From Paenibacillus riograndensis SBR5 (GTDB taxonomy: Bacteria > Bacillota > Bacilli > Paenibacillales > Paenibacillaceae), in assembly GCF_000981585.1 (NCBI RefSeq), contig NZ_LN831776.1, positions 5,873,187 through 5,937,186 on the forward strand: DNA of 64,000 nucleotides. Reading direction: 5' to 3'. Every line of letters starts with the position of its first letter. The first letter of the stretch is position 1. Position numbers and translations under genes: made by a program. The notes below the pieces were generated by a model. That model made no database searches. It was not told the origin of the DNA and worked only from the letters and a program-made list of their open reading frames with translations. Below are positions 8,611 to 17,517 of this stretch, piece after piece.

Positions 8611-9493
8611 TCCGTTCCACTTTGTGTCCTAAAAATTCCTCCAGTCTCTTATCGGAGTATTGGATATTGACGGTTTTATAGATATGCTGGTACCCGCGGC
8701 CTAAATGTCCCCTGGAAAACGGTTTATCCTTTAAATAATTCTGCTGAAATTCTCCCGAAAAACATTCGATGTATGCGTCGACCCATTCCATTGTAATGGG
8801 GTACTGTCCATGGCTGCTATAAATATCTTTGATGTCCTTTTCTAATCGTTTTATCTTTTTCCAGCTGTCCAGTGCCATGGAAAACGGGGCATTTCTATCC
8901 GATTCGAAAAAGTAAATGATGACGTAATCACAAATCATATCTCCTGAAAAAAGTCTCTTTTTTGCCCTATCCAGCAGCATAATATGCCCATATGAATGCC
9001 CCGGTGTATATACTACCTCCAAAGTCTTTCCGCCCAAGTCAAACAATTCTCCATCCTTTACAAAATGCGGAGTCAGGACTCGGAGCAGGCTCTTTTCAGC
9101 AAATGCTTTGCTATCGAAACGTTCAATGGCTTCAGGGTTATTTTCTTTCAGATATTTTACTCCCAACTCAGCCGCGAACTGCCTTTCATGCTTTGTGTCA
9201 AAACCCATAATCTGACCGTAGTCCGGCTGGTACAGCCATACATCTCCAAAGTATTCGCTACCGTAGCTGTGGTCAGGATCGCCATGGGTCAATACCAGCA
9301 TCACCGGCAGATCGGTTATACTTCTGATGATAGGCCTTATGTCTCCGAAGCCAAAGCCGGCGTCAATTAAAACCGCTTTCTTCTGCCCCAAGACAAGATA
9401 AAAATGCACAAGTCCAGCTTCAGTAATGATATATAAATCATCGTCCAGTTTTTGCACCTTACAGAAATCGGTTGATGTAATCATGATTATCAC
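8600..9493 (-). CDS. Metallo-beta-lactamase-fold hydrolase with acidic metal ligand
   Basis: MBL-fold protein of 297 residues. The first metal motif reads LTHGDPDHSYGS, so the usual HxHxDH is HxDxDH. An acidic residue at that place recalls the HxExDH of flavodiiron proteins. Other motifs are GHSYGHIMLLD (third metal His), LFSGDMICDY (bridging Asp) and SSHGQYPI (last His). There is no signal peptide, so it is cytosolic. The downstream MFS gene overlaps it, and an HxlR regulator is divergent. The reaction is unknown. Glyoxalase II-like or lactonase-like hydrolysis, or a redox role, are all possible. Confidence 0.75.
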   Translation of the reverse strand: MIIMITSTDFCKVQKLDDDLYIITEAGLVHFYLVLGQKKAVLIDAGFGFGDIRPIIRSITDLPVMLVLTHGDPDHSYGSEYFGDVWLYQPDYGQIMGFDTKHERQFAAELGVKYLKENNPEAIERFDSKAFAEKSLLRVLTPHFVKDGELFDLGGKTLEVVYTPGHSYGHIMLLDRAKKRLFSGDMICDYVIIYFFESDRNAPFSMALDSWKKIKRLEKDIKDIYSSHGQYPITMEWVDAYIECFSGEFQQNYLKDKPFSRGHLGRGYQHIYKTVNIQYSDKRLEEFLGHKVERIDM

Positions 9494-9687
9494 CTTTCTT
9501 CGAAAAATTACATTTGGTATTTTCCCCGATCATTCAACCCGCTTTTACAATGTGTTACATTTCTAGCCATCCCTAACTACTTGCTTGAAAAAACGCCGTC
9601 AGTAATGATGTTTATGATTTAATTCATTTATCTCCCTCACTTTAAAACTTATTTATTATCCCTTGGGTCTCATTTACACGTACATAC

Positions 9688-9693
9688 TATAAT
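9688..9693 (+). promoter_or_regulatory. -10 box of the hxlR-type regulator promoter
   Basis: TATAAT at 9688-9693 with a poor -35 candidate (TTGGGT at 9663-9668, 19-base spacer). It lies 40 bases upstream of the operator-like palindrome in the 250-base divergent region between the hydrolase and the regulator. I see nothing else specific in that region. Confidence 0.4.
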
Positions 9694-9732
9694 GTTACAA
9701 TAAATATCTCAAGTAGGATTAAATTTAATAGG

Positions 9733-9752
9733 TACTATCTAAAATGATAGTA
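9733..9752 (+). promoter_or_regulatory. Operator-like inverted repeat of the HxlR regulator
   Basis: TACTATC (9733-9739), six bases, GATAGTA (9746-9752) form a perfect inverted repeat. Its TACT...AGTA ends match the operator style of DUF24/HxlR regulators such as YodB. It overlaps the first in-frame ATG of the regulator gene (9744), so it probably lies in the leader and mediates autoregulation. Confidence 0.55.
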
Positions 9753-10088
9753 TGGAGGTGGAGAAGTATAAATAGAATCGATCTTGAAGACTGCCCAATT
9801 GCAATTGCGCAGAAAATACTCGGAGGGAAATGGGCTCTTCGAATACTATACAATTTAAGTACAGGAATACTTCGCTTTGGAGAATTGAATCGTCAAATGC
9901 CAGAATTAACACAAGCTACTTTAACAAAAGAACTCCGTAGGTTAGAGAGTTTCCAGCTCATAAATAGAAAAGTTTACCCGGAAGTTCCGCCACGAGTAGA
10001 ATATTCATTGGCCGAAATGGGATTGAAACTTTTGCCTGCTCTAAAAGAACTTGAAATATGGGGAGATGAGTATAAAAAAATACATTAA
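9744..10088 (+). CDS. HxlR (DUF24) family transcriptional regulator
   Basis: Winged-helix regulator, at most 114 residues. The conserved core is CPIAIAQKILGGKWALRIL, then LRFGELNRQMPELTQATLTKELRRLE and the wing VPPRVEYSLAEMG. Family members sense quinones, aldehydes or other electrophiles, often through the Cys near the N-terminus (here in EDCP). The ATG at 9744 lies inside the operator-like palindrome. The only good ribosome binding site (GGAGGTGG, 9753-9760) is downstream of that ATG, so translation may really begin near residue 9, possibly at a rare codon such as ATA. Divergent from the hydrolase/MFS pair, its likely target. Confidence 0.85.
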   Translation: MIVWRWRSINRIDLEDCPIAIAQKILGGKWALRILYNLSTGILRFGELNRQMPELTQATLTKELRRLESFQLINRKVYPEVPPRVEYSLAEMGLKLLPALKELEIWGDEYKKIH

Positions 10089-10183
10089 ATAATAACAAAT
10101 GGAAAAATAGATTCCTCAGAGATTACAGGAGACCAACACTGTCGGGGGTTCTCCTATGTTACGCCATCGGGACACGATAAAAT

Positions 10184-10216
10184 AAACCGCCTTTTAACGC
10201 AGGCGGTTTTCTTATG
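10184..10216 (+). terminator. Rho-independent terminator after the HxlR gene
   Basis: AAACCGCC (10184-10191) pairs with GGCGGTTT (10202-10209) around a 10-base loop and is followed by TTCTT. It closes the HxlR transcript. The rest of the gap to 10391 has no confident gene; it holds a CCCCATTT/AAATGGGG hairpin (10265-10302) and a 28-residue minus-strand frame noted under findings. Confidence 0.75.
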
Positions 10217-10391
10217 GTCAAATATTAACATTCAAATTTAGAAAAGCTTGTATATCCACCTTTGCCCCATTTCTCGGAAAACCTTGAGCCTAAAAATGGG
10301 GTGTTGGCCATATCATTAAAAGTTATATTTTCGCGAATCATGGGTACTGCGATTAGACTCAGGCAGAGGTCAAAAAGTCATCCGATCAAAG

Positions 10392-11165
10392 TTACATCAG
10401 GAATTGCGTTAGCAATTCTATTTTTCCTTTTAAATTATTATTCGAATTTGTATTCGGTCCAAGAGCCATCATTTTATCAATACTTGAATGCTTATGTTTT
10501 TTGGAATTTTCAATTTTCTCACAGATTACAGATAAAACAGTGTCTACCCCTTTTTTCAATTCAATAATATAATCATCCTCACTGAACATTTCAGGTAATA
10601 GAATTTCTCTGCACTCCCACACGTGAGGTAGTGTCTTAGCTAATTTTTTTGCCTTTTCGTTTTCATTTATTTTCAAATAAAGAAAGCAAAGATTTGCTTT
10701 AGTTGTGCATCGAACTTTTTCATTTGTGCTGCTCAACAGCACACGTTCAGATAGGGCAATAGCTTCATTAACTAACTCGGAGTTTGTATCCGTATTATTT
10801 TTTATCGTTAATGCTAATGCAAGTTCAGACAAAAATCCACAATTGTTAGGGTATACTTTTATGGCCTCTCTAAGCGTATGAATAGCTTCGTCAATCATCC
10901 CTTTTGACTCATATTCATGTACAATAGAAAATGTGCTGTTAATTTTTTCAACATTGCGAATATCATCCATTCCTATCAATTCATCAATGGAAGTATTATA
11001 GTAATTTGCAAGGCTTGGAAGCATAGTAACATCCGGATAAGCAGAGTTATTCTCCCATCGGCTTATTGCTTGAGGGGAAACACCGAATACCTCTGCAAGC
11101 TTTTCCTGTGTGAGTTCGTTCTTAATTCTAAGTTTTCGAAGATTTTCACCGATTCTGATTTGCAT
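10392..11165 (-). CDS. XRE family transcriptional regulator with helical C-terminal region
   Basis: Protein of 257 residues from the ATG at 11165, which follows AAAGGAGCAG. A longer in-frame extension upstream lacks a ribosome binding site. A Cro/C1-type helix-turn-helix occupies residues 4-60 (LTQEKLAEVFGVSPQAISRWEN). The rest is helical with TPR-like features (EAIHTLREAIKVYPNN; KAKKLAKTLPHVWECREI). This layout is common in peptide- or ligand-responsive Firmicutes regulators. The target genes are not evident. It is AT-rich compared with the glycosidase genes beside it. Confidence 0.8.
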   Translation of the reverse strand: MQIRIGENLRKLRIKNELTQEKLAEVFGVSPQAISRWENNSAYPDVTMLPSLANYYNTSIDELIGMDDIRNVEKINSTFSIVHEYESKGMIDEAIHTLREAIKVYPNNCGFLSELALALTIKNNTDTNSELVNEAIALSERVLLSSTNEKVRCTTKANLCFLYLKINENEKAKKLAKTLPHVWECREILLPEMFSEDDYIIELKKGVDTVLSVICEKIENSKKHKHSSIDKMMALGPNTNSNNNLKGKIELLTQFLM

Positions 11166-11276
11166 AATCACTGCTCCTTTAAGTTTTTTAGAAGCTTCTA
11201 TAGAAACGATACTACAAGCAGCATGCAAATCACCATTACTCATTTGTTGAGGAAAAGACAACCAAAGTGAGTGATG

Positions 11277-11311
11277 ATAAAAGAAAGCTCCCTTTCCTCG
11301 GAAAGAGAGCC
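11277..11311 (-). terminator. Terminator of the GH3/GPH transporter operon
   Basis: On the minus strand GCTCTCTTTCC pairs with GGAAAGGGAGC (positions 11311 to 11288, one G-U pair) and is followed by TTTCTTTT. It lies 27 bases past the stop of the symporter gene. Confidence 0.8.
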
Positions 11312-11337
11312 TGGCGTGATTTTTGATTTTTGCGATT

Positions 11338-12696
11338 CTATTGAGCTCTTCGCGCTTCCAATTCCGCAACAATCTCATGATGGGGTTTGTCCCAACGGTA
11401 TAGAAAAACCAAAATGAGAATCGACACTATACATAACAGGATCGGCAGCCAGATGAAACTGATTTCTATCATCCGAAGTGCGGTCGGTGTCTGGGTTTGA
11501 TTGGCAACATATCCCCCTGCCGCAAGCAACCAGGCCGGAATCGCTCCGCCTAGACCGGACCCTAGTTTAATGGCGATCCCGGAAGCGGTGGAAGCAAGCA
11601 AGCCTTGCGCGCGAACGCCTGATTTCCATTCACCATAATCCACCGTATCGGCAATAAGTGCAAACAATAACCCGACAGGCAATCCCAGACCAACGGCACC
11701 AACGACTATACCCGTAAGCACCATAGCCGTACTGTCGCCACCGAGATAAATAATCAGCTGACCGAGCAGGCTGACGGCCATTCCGGCGATCATCAACGTT
11801 TTTTTACTATACTTCTTGGTTAAGAACGGCACACAGATAATTCCCACAAGGGTCAACGAGCCGAGCGTATTGGCCGTAGTAACGAGGTCAGGCTGATTCA
11901 GATTGTAGGTAATGTAATAAATGCCCGACGACAATTTCACCACGTACAAGATAAAAAATACAACGCCTATTAAAACCCCGGCAACCCATGGCATATTGCC
12001 TTTAATTGCTTTGACGCTCTCCCTGACAGGCAATGATTTGCCCCCGGATCTATCCTGAACACGTTCTCTTGTATTGAAAAATGTGATCAGGAACATCACC
12101 AGCCCCACTGCGCCAAAAAGAATCATCGTATGGAAGAAGCCCTTTTGCTGATCCCCATTCCCGAAAAATGCGACAAGCGGCAATAACGTCAGATTGACCA
12201 GCAATCCGCCCAGTTGCCCGCCAAACATCCGAAAAGAGTTGGCCACCGTTCGTTCCTGAATTTCACTGGACAAGCTGGGAAGCAAGGTAGTTAACGGATT
12301 GTTAACGGCTGTATACAGAATGTTGGAAGCAATATAGAAAATGTAAGCATACACCAGTTTACCGGACGCGCTTAACTCAGGTCCCATAAACAACAGGATC
12401 GTCACGATGGTAAACGGAAAGCAGGACCATAAAATCCACGGTCTTGATTTCCCCCATTTGGTATGCGTCTTGTCGATAAGGATGCCGAAAATAGGACTGT
12501 CCACCATATCCACAAGTCTTGCAACCAACAATAGTGTACCTACTGCGGCAGCGCCAATGCCATAGACATCCGTAAAATAGAAGGTTAAATAAGTGGTAAC
12601 CACCGCATAAATCAAGTTTGAAGCCGTATCTCCCAAACCGTAGCTTACTTTTTCCAATAAGGATAACTTTTGATTGGACTCTTCTCTTATCGCCAT
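11338..12696 (-). CDS. GPH family (melibiose/xyloside-type) sugar:cation symporter
   Basis: Membrane transporter of 452 residues from the ATG at 12696, behind CAGGAGGATGC. It has 12 hydrophobic segments. Family marks are the N-terminal EKVSYGLGDTASNLIYAVV, the D-R/K loop SPIFGILIDKTHTKWGKSRPW, and DTVDYGEWKSGVRAQGL in the second half, all typical of the GPH/LacS-MelB group. It lies 38 bases downstream of a GH3 glycosidase gene, so it very likely imports the glycoside that this cytosolic enzyme cleaves. Related proteins include YicJ and XynB-type symporters. The exact sugar is uncertain. Confidence 0.88.
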   Translation of the reverse strand: MAIREESNQKLSLLEKVSYGLGDTASNLIYAVVTTYLTFYFTDVYGIGAAAVGTLLLVARLVDMVDSPIFGILIDKTHTKWGKSRPWILWSCFPFTIVTILLFMGPELSASGKLVYAYIFYIASNILYTAVNNPLTTLLPSLSSEIQERTVANSFRMFGGQLGGLLVNLTLLPLVAFFGNGDQQKGFFHTMILFGAVGLVMFLITFFNTRERVQDRSGGKSLPVRESVKAIKGNMPWVAGVLIGVVFFILYVVKLSSGIYYITYNLNQPDLVTTANTLGSLTLVGIICVPFLTKKYSKKTLMIAGMAVSLLGQLIIYLGGDSTAMVLTGIVVGAVGLGLPVGLLFALIADTVDYGEWKSGVRAQGLLASTASGIAIKLGSGLGGAIPAWLLAAGGYVANQTQTPTALRMIEISFIWLPILLCIVSILILVFLYRWDKPHHEIVAELEARRAQ

Positions 12697-12734
12697 TGTG
12701 CATCCTCCTGTTGGGAACGTTTTCAAGGGAAAAA

Positions 12735-14780
12735 CTAATGTAAATTAATGCTTCCCTTGATTAAATGCTTTTCTGCGCTGCTGGTTCCGATGTACACCTC
12801 ATAAGCCATCTCTTCAAGCTCCCACCGGTTTGCGGCAGGATTAAACCATTTGATTTTTTCAACCGGACAGGCGATTTCAACCTTCTCCTTTTGCCCCGGC
12901 TTCAGCGTGATCCGCTTAAACCCGCGCAGCACTTTAACAGGCCGGTCCAGTCCGGAGTTGCCAAAACCGACATACAGCTGAACGACTTCGTCGCCCGTTA
13001 CGTCTCCTGTATTTTCAACCTCGCAAGCTGCGATGATATGATCATCCACTGTTTTGAAGGAAGCATTGGACAGTGCGAAGCTGGTGTAGGATAAACCATA
13101 TCCGTAAGGCAGGGAAGGCTCGATTCCTTCCTTCTCCAATTTGGCATACCCATGATAATAGTCATATTTGATCTCGGTTGCATCCCAATCCACCTGGGGA
13201 AGATGGCTTTCGCTCACCGGTACCACAAAAGGCAATTTGCCGCCCGGGTTGACGTCCCCGAACAACGTTTTGGCGATGGCGGTGCCGCCTTCCATTCCCG
13301 GATAATAGGCCATCAGGATGGACGACACGGACTGCTTCCATTCTTCAATCATGATCATATTGCCGCCGATCAATACAGCAGCAGAGTTGGGGTTAACGGG
13401 ACCAACCGCTTTAATAAGTTCAATATCCTTCGTGTGCAAACCAAGACTGTTTTTACGATCCCCGCCCGCCTTCAAATCGGCATCTTCGTTCGTGACGGAT
13501 TCTCCCTCATCATCGTGGTCATATCCTGCGACAAAAACAACGGCATCAACGGATTTCGCCAATTGCTTCGCCTGCTCCAGATCCTCCCCGCTATCGAAGA
13601 TCACCTCGGCATTTGGAAGCAGGCGTTTAATTCCCTCCAGCGGTGTAACAATGTAAGGCGGAAACACCCGGCTTGAGCCATGATCGCCAATGTTTCCTTT
13701 GCTGCCGAGTTCGCCAATAACCGCGATACGCTTGGTCTCTGTTTTTGAGAACGGCAGGACATGGTGATCGTTTTTCATCAGGGTCATGGATTTCTCGGCA
13801 GCTTCCAGCGCCAATGCGATATGCTCTTTGCTTGCGATCAGTTCCTTGCCGTACGTATCCTTGTCCGCTTCGGTAAATGCCAGTAAGGTACGCACAATTC
13901 TTACTGCCGACTCATCGATTTTTTCTTCGCTGACTTGACCGTTTCTTACAGCTTCAACCAGCTTGCCGCCAAAAAATTTCGTATGGCACATTTCAACATC
14001 CATGCCGCCATTTGCAGCTTCAACCGTATCTTTGATGCCCCAGGCAAAATCACTGATGACAAAACCGTCAAAATCCCACTCATCCTTCAAAACCTGATTC
14101 AACAAATAATCATGATGCCCGCAATGAACACCGTGGTACAAGTTATAGGCACTCATTACACTGCCTGCACCCGCATCTACACAATCCTTAAAGTGCGGCA
14201 AAAAAACCTCGCGTTCCGTACGTTTATCAGCGATGACGCTCACCTTAAACCGGGCCCACTCCATGCTATTGAAAGCAAAATGCTTCACGCAAGCGATTAC
14301 ATTTTCTTCCTGAACCCCTTTTACCAACGAGGAACCCATGACGCCCAGGTGGAACGATTCCTCGCCGTATACTTCCTGGCTTCTGCCCCAGCCCGGGTTA
14401 TACGGGAGGTTAATGCAAACGCCGCCAAAAAAATTGCCGCCTTGCGCGCGGACCTCTTGGCCTATAGCATGTCCAATGCGCTCTTCAAGTTCAGGGTCAA
14501 AGGCAGCACCTCTTGCCATGGCTACCGGAAAGCAGGTGCTGTTGCCGGATACCACTCCGCGAGGGCCGTCGACAAATTTCAGTTCCGGCACCCCCAAGCG
14601 GTCATTTCCGCCGGCGGGATAAGGTCTCCAGTTGTAATGTCTCTCCTTAAAATCTTCCAGCATCTCCTCCATGGAGACTCTTCCGCTCATGAGATATATT
14701 TTTTCCTCCAAGCTCATTTGGCTTACAATTTCCTTCGCCTTCGCAGTATATGATAAGCGAACCTGTTTATTGGTCTTCAT
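12735..14780 (-). CDS. Glycoside hydrolase family 3 beta-glycosidase
   Basis: Enzyme of 681 residues without a signal peptide, so intracellular. The GH3 N-terminal barrel carries the nucleophile motif GFVISDFAWG with Asp244, and KHFAFNSMEWAR for substrate binding. The alpha/beta sandwich (about 345-545) includes GSSRVFPPYIVTPLEGI. A fibronectin type III-like domain follows (about 600-680; YVGFGNSGLDRPVKVLRGFKR). It should release terminal beta-glucose or beta-xylose from short oligosaccharides. First gene of an operon with the GPH symporter and divided by a terminator from the AraC regulator upstream. Confidence 0.9.
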   Translation of the reverse strand: MKTNKQVRLSYTAKAKEIVSQMSLEEKIYLMSGRVSMEEMLEDFKERHYNWRPYPAGGNDRLGVPELKFVDGPRGVVSGNSTCFPVAMARGAAFDPELEERIGHAIGQEVRAQGGNFFGGVCINLPYNPGWGRSQEVYGEESFHLGVMGSSLVKGVQEENVIACVKHFAFNSMEWARFKVSVIADKRTEREVFLPHFKDCVDAGAGSVMSAYNLYHGVHCGHHDYLLNQVLKDEWDFDGFVISDFAWGIKDTVEAANGGMDVEMCHTKFFGGKLVEAVRNGQVSEEKIDESAVRIVRTLLAFTEADKDTYGKELIASKEHIALALEAAEKSMTLMKNDHHVLPFSKTETKRIAVIGELGSKGNIGDHGSSRVFPPYIVTPLEGIKRLLPNAEVIFDSGEDLEQAKQLAKSVDAVVFVAGYDHDDEGESVTNEDADLKAGGDRKNSLGLHTKDIELIKAVGPVNPNSAAVLIGGNMIMIEEWKQSVSSILMAYYPGMEGGTAIAKTLFGDVNPGGKLPFVVPVSESHLPQVDWDATEIKYDYYHGYAKLEKEGIEPSLPYGYGLSYTSFALSNASFKTVDDHIIAACEVENTGDVTGDEVVQLYVGFGNSGLDRPVKVLRGFKRITLKPGQKEKVEIACPVEKIKWFNPAANRWELEEMAYEVYIGTSSAEKHLIKGSINLH

Positions 14781-14815
14781 CCAAAATCTCCTCCAGTCTG
14801 TTTTTCAAATCTCTA

Positions 14816-14830
14816 TAAAACCGCTTTCAT
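14816..14830 (-). promoter_or_regulatory. Probable cre site upstream of the GH3 gene
   Basis: On the minus strand ATGAAAGCGGTTTTA matches the CcpA pattern WTGNAANCGNWNNCW with a single mismatch, 36 bases before the GH3 start codon. Catabolite repression of a glycosidase/transporter operon fits. Confidence 0.5.
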
Positions 14831-14921
14831 TAAAATTGTAGTTCAGATCAGTCCATGTTTCCTTCCTATTTCTTGGGCAAGTGATAGGAGGATAAGGGCA
14901 ATTGTCCCGGATATCCGCAAG

Positions 14922-14974
14922 AAAAAAGAAAAAAACCAAAGAATTACCCCCAAATGATATGGGGAATTCTTTGG
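14922..14974 (-). terminator. Terminator of the AraC-GH39 regulator gene
   Basis: Long stem on the minus strand: CCAAAGAATTCCCC (14974-14961) with its complement at 14950-14936 (one bulge), then TTTTTTTCTTTTTTC. It directly follows the regulator's stop codon. Confidence 0.85.
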
Positions 14975-14975
14975 C

Positions 14976-17423
14976 TTACTTATAGAACTTATTTAAGATG
15001 ATGCATTCGACCCCGTGAACCGGAACATGCAGAGTAAGATGAAAATCACCGGTTAAGGTAAGTTGCTTTAATTGCAGGGAAGGTCTGGATATATTTTTCA
15101 AATAATCCGTCTCTTCATGATTCAGATCAGCATATTCACCCATACGAATCCATTCGTCATAAGCAGATCCATGGTTCCGGTTAAGACTGTATTGTTTGCA
15201 TTTATAGGTTCCGTAGATATTTTGCAGGTGAATATTTAACAGTAAATCATTGGATTCCTCAAAAATATCATACGAATGCTGATCCGGTTGGCCTCCCTTC
15301 ATGAACAATTGGTCAGGGTAGGTGTGATTGTAAGCTAATATTTGGATGTTTTCTCCACGTTTGGTCATGATATAATTTTTGCCTTTGGCAAACACGGTGC
15401 TTCCCAGCTTAGATAAAAATACGAAGGCATAATACGCGGATTTCTTTATCCCTTCCGTATTCACCAGCCCTGTCCCCCCAAAAAAGGGATTGCTTTTAAT
15501 ATCCCATTCATAGAGAATATCGGAAGCCGATAAAAAACCGATGGCCTTGGCATGGGCCGCTGAGTGATCAAGCATATGATCAATAATAAAGGTGGCCATA
15601 AAAGCCGTATCATGAAGGAAATTCGTAACATCCCAGCTAAAGTTCCAGCGCGTTACGATGAATTCAATATCTTCCTTATAGTGAGTTTCCAGCAAGCGAT
15701 GCATCTTTTCCAGCAAATGCCTGGTATGATTTTTGGCTTCATATTGAAACGGAATTAGCTTAATATCGACAGGACTTGTTTGGGACCGCTCCAGCCAATC
15801 TTTAAATTTGACACGGTTATGGTAGATATTGCAGCTGTAAAAATCAAGGGGTACCGCATTTTCCCGGCAAAACCCGAGCAGTCTCTCAGAAAGTTGCTCA
15901 TCCGTATGGAAATTTTCTGCTGCAGGTCCGACCTTGAGCGATGGAGATATTCCCTTAATGAGCAGCGCCGTTTGCTTATATAATTCGAAATATTGTTCAA
16001 GCGTACCGCTCCAATGAATCCCATATGCCGGAAGCTCGGTCCATATTTGAAAATACCATTCGGAAACTGTATCAAGGCCGTAACGATTAATGCAATTCAT
16101 CATAAAGGATTGAACCAGGGACAGCCACTGGCTCATTTCTTTTGGGGGCGAGGTATTTCCCTGATAATTAAAAAAACTGGTGCTTTTGCTGGCAAATAAA
16201 AGCGGCATATAACTCAGGCAAATAAAGGGTTTGAGTTCAAGCTCCCGGGTATAATCCAGAATATTGTTAATAAATTTCCAATTGAATTTTAACCCGTCCC
16301 GATCTTTCTGAATCACATCCAATTCCTGATTGAATACGCCTTCAAAACGTAAATATTCAATTGGGATTTCTTCCCGCATCTCTTTGATCTGATCGCGTAT
16401 ATTCTGATTCAGCAGCGTATTGGCAGATCCAATGTTCATGATTTTGTTCCACACCTGCTTTAATTCGTAACCATCCGCTTGAATATCCTTGACAATGGTG
16501 GATTGGATCGTATTTTCCTCTATTGCTTTTAGTTCGAGCGGAAGCGAGGCATAGTGATGAATCAATTGCTCCTTGGAGGAGCCGGTCAAAGCCAGGCCGT
16601 CGTGATTCTCCTCCAGATGTTTTTTGCGCAGCTGCAGAGGGGTTAACGAAAACTTATCTTTGATGGCTTTATAGTAACTTTTTTCATCACTGAAGCCTGA
16701 GGATAAGGCTATGTTCGTAATTGACGTTTCCTGGTTTTGCAGCAAAAACAATGAATACCTGATCCGGACTTCTTCCAAATAAGCTTTAAACGTAACCCCG
16801 ACGTTTTTCCGGAAAATGTCCGACAGATAAGATGAATTGTAATGCTGTTCCTGTGCAATTTGATTTAACGTAACCTTCCCTTTGAAATCCAGTTCAACCC
16901 TGTTCAAGATTTGCTGGACAATATTAAACTCTTTATTCGAAGCACGATTGTCCGGTTCCGGCGAGGATAGCTTTTTACTGAAACGGGACGTTATGTAGCC
17001 CAACAACCGGAGAACCTCTTTATTTTCTTCCCCCTTCCCAACCAATTGACTGAATAAAATACGAACAACATCATACGGATGTTGATTGTCTTCACTATTT
17101 TTGAAGGATTTCAGATCATAGTTCAAGTTATAGAAATCGTGATTGTGCTTATATATATAAAGGCTGTCTACGTGCAACTGAATAAAGCGGGTATTTAAGG
17201 CTTGCGGAATTACGCGATGGGATTCGAAATGGTTAATTAAAAGCAGATTGTTTTCATGCAGATGATAATCATTTTGGCCGATGGTCACCTTCAGTTTTCC
17301 AGTAAAGAGCCAGATGATCTCCAGCCCCGAGTGTCGATGCAGCTCTTCGGAATTAGTCTCATTGATCTTGACATGGACCGGACACCCCGGCAGATACGGA
17401 ATCTGAATAACGGAATACTTCAA
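14976..17423 (-). CDS. AraC-type regulator fused to an inactive GH39-like domain
   Basis: Protein of 815 residues. The N-terminal cupin/AraC-binding fold (about 20-100) has HRHSGLEIIWLFTGKLKV. The AraC DNA-binding domain covers about 165-270 (LNQIAQEQHYNSSYLSDIFRKNVG). From about 310 to the end the chain follows a GH39 beta-xylosidase: FQIWTELPAYG around Glu463 matches the acid/base loop (family WNEP), and IVTRWNFSWD matches the nucleophile strand (family TEWN), but with Arg592 where the nucleophilic Glu should be. The domain is therefore probably a sugar sensor. The adjacent GH3/symporter operon is a likely target. Confidence 0.82.
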   Translation of the reverse strand: MKYSVIQIPYLPGCPVHVKINETNSEELHRHSGLEIIWLFTGKLKVTIGQNDYHLHENNLLLINHFESHRVIPQALNTRFIQLHVDSLYIYKHNHDFYNLNYDLKSFKNSEDNQHPYDVVRILFSQLVGKGEENKEVLRLLGYITSRFSKKLSSPEPDNRASNKEFNIVQQILNRVELDFKGKVTLNQIAQEQHYNSSYLSDIFRKNVGVTFKAYLEEVRIRYSLFLLQNQETSITNIALSSGFSDEKSYYKAIKDKFSLTPLQLRKKHLEENHDGLALTGSSKEQLIHHYASLPLELKAIEENTIQSTIVKDIQADGYELKQVWNKIMNIGSANTLLNQNIRDQIKEMREEIPIEYLRFEGVFNQELDVIQKDRDGLKFNWKFINNILDYTRELELKPFICLSYMPLLFASKSTSFFNYQGNTSPPKEMSQWLSLVQSFMMNCINRYGLDTVSEWYFQIWTELPAYGIHWSGTLEQYFELYKQTALLIKGISPSLKVGPAAENFHTDEQLSERLLGFCRENAVPLDFYSCNIYHNRVKFKDWLERSQTSPVDIKLIPFQYEAKNHTRHLLEKMHRLLETHYKEDIEFIVTRWNFSWDVTNFLHDTAFMATFIIDHMLDHSAAHAKAIGFLSASDILYEWDIKSNPFFGGTGLVNTEGIKKSAYYAFVFLSKLGSTVFAKGKNYIMTKRGENIQILAYNHTYPDQLFMKGGQPDQHSYDIFEESNDLLLNIHLQNIYGTYKCKQYSLNRNHGSAYDEWIRMGEYADLNHEETDYLKNISRPSLQLKQLTLTGDFHLTLHVPVHGVECIILNKFYK

Positions 17424-17450
17424 ACCAACACCTCCTTAATAAATAATTAT

Positions 17451-17466
17451 AACCAACCGGTTGGTT
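17451..17466. promoter_or_regulatory. Perfect 16-bp palindrome upstream of the AraC-GH39 gene
   Basis: AACCAACCGGTTGGTT is an exact palindrome 28 bases upstream of the regulator's start codon and downstream of the neighbouring operon's terminator. It is probably a protein-binding site in the regulator's promoter or leader. Confidence 0.45.
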
Positions 17467-17517
17467 GCCGAGTCAAATAAAAGTGATATACAAGTGGTCG
17501 TAGAGACATCTAATTAT

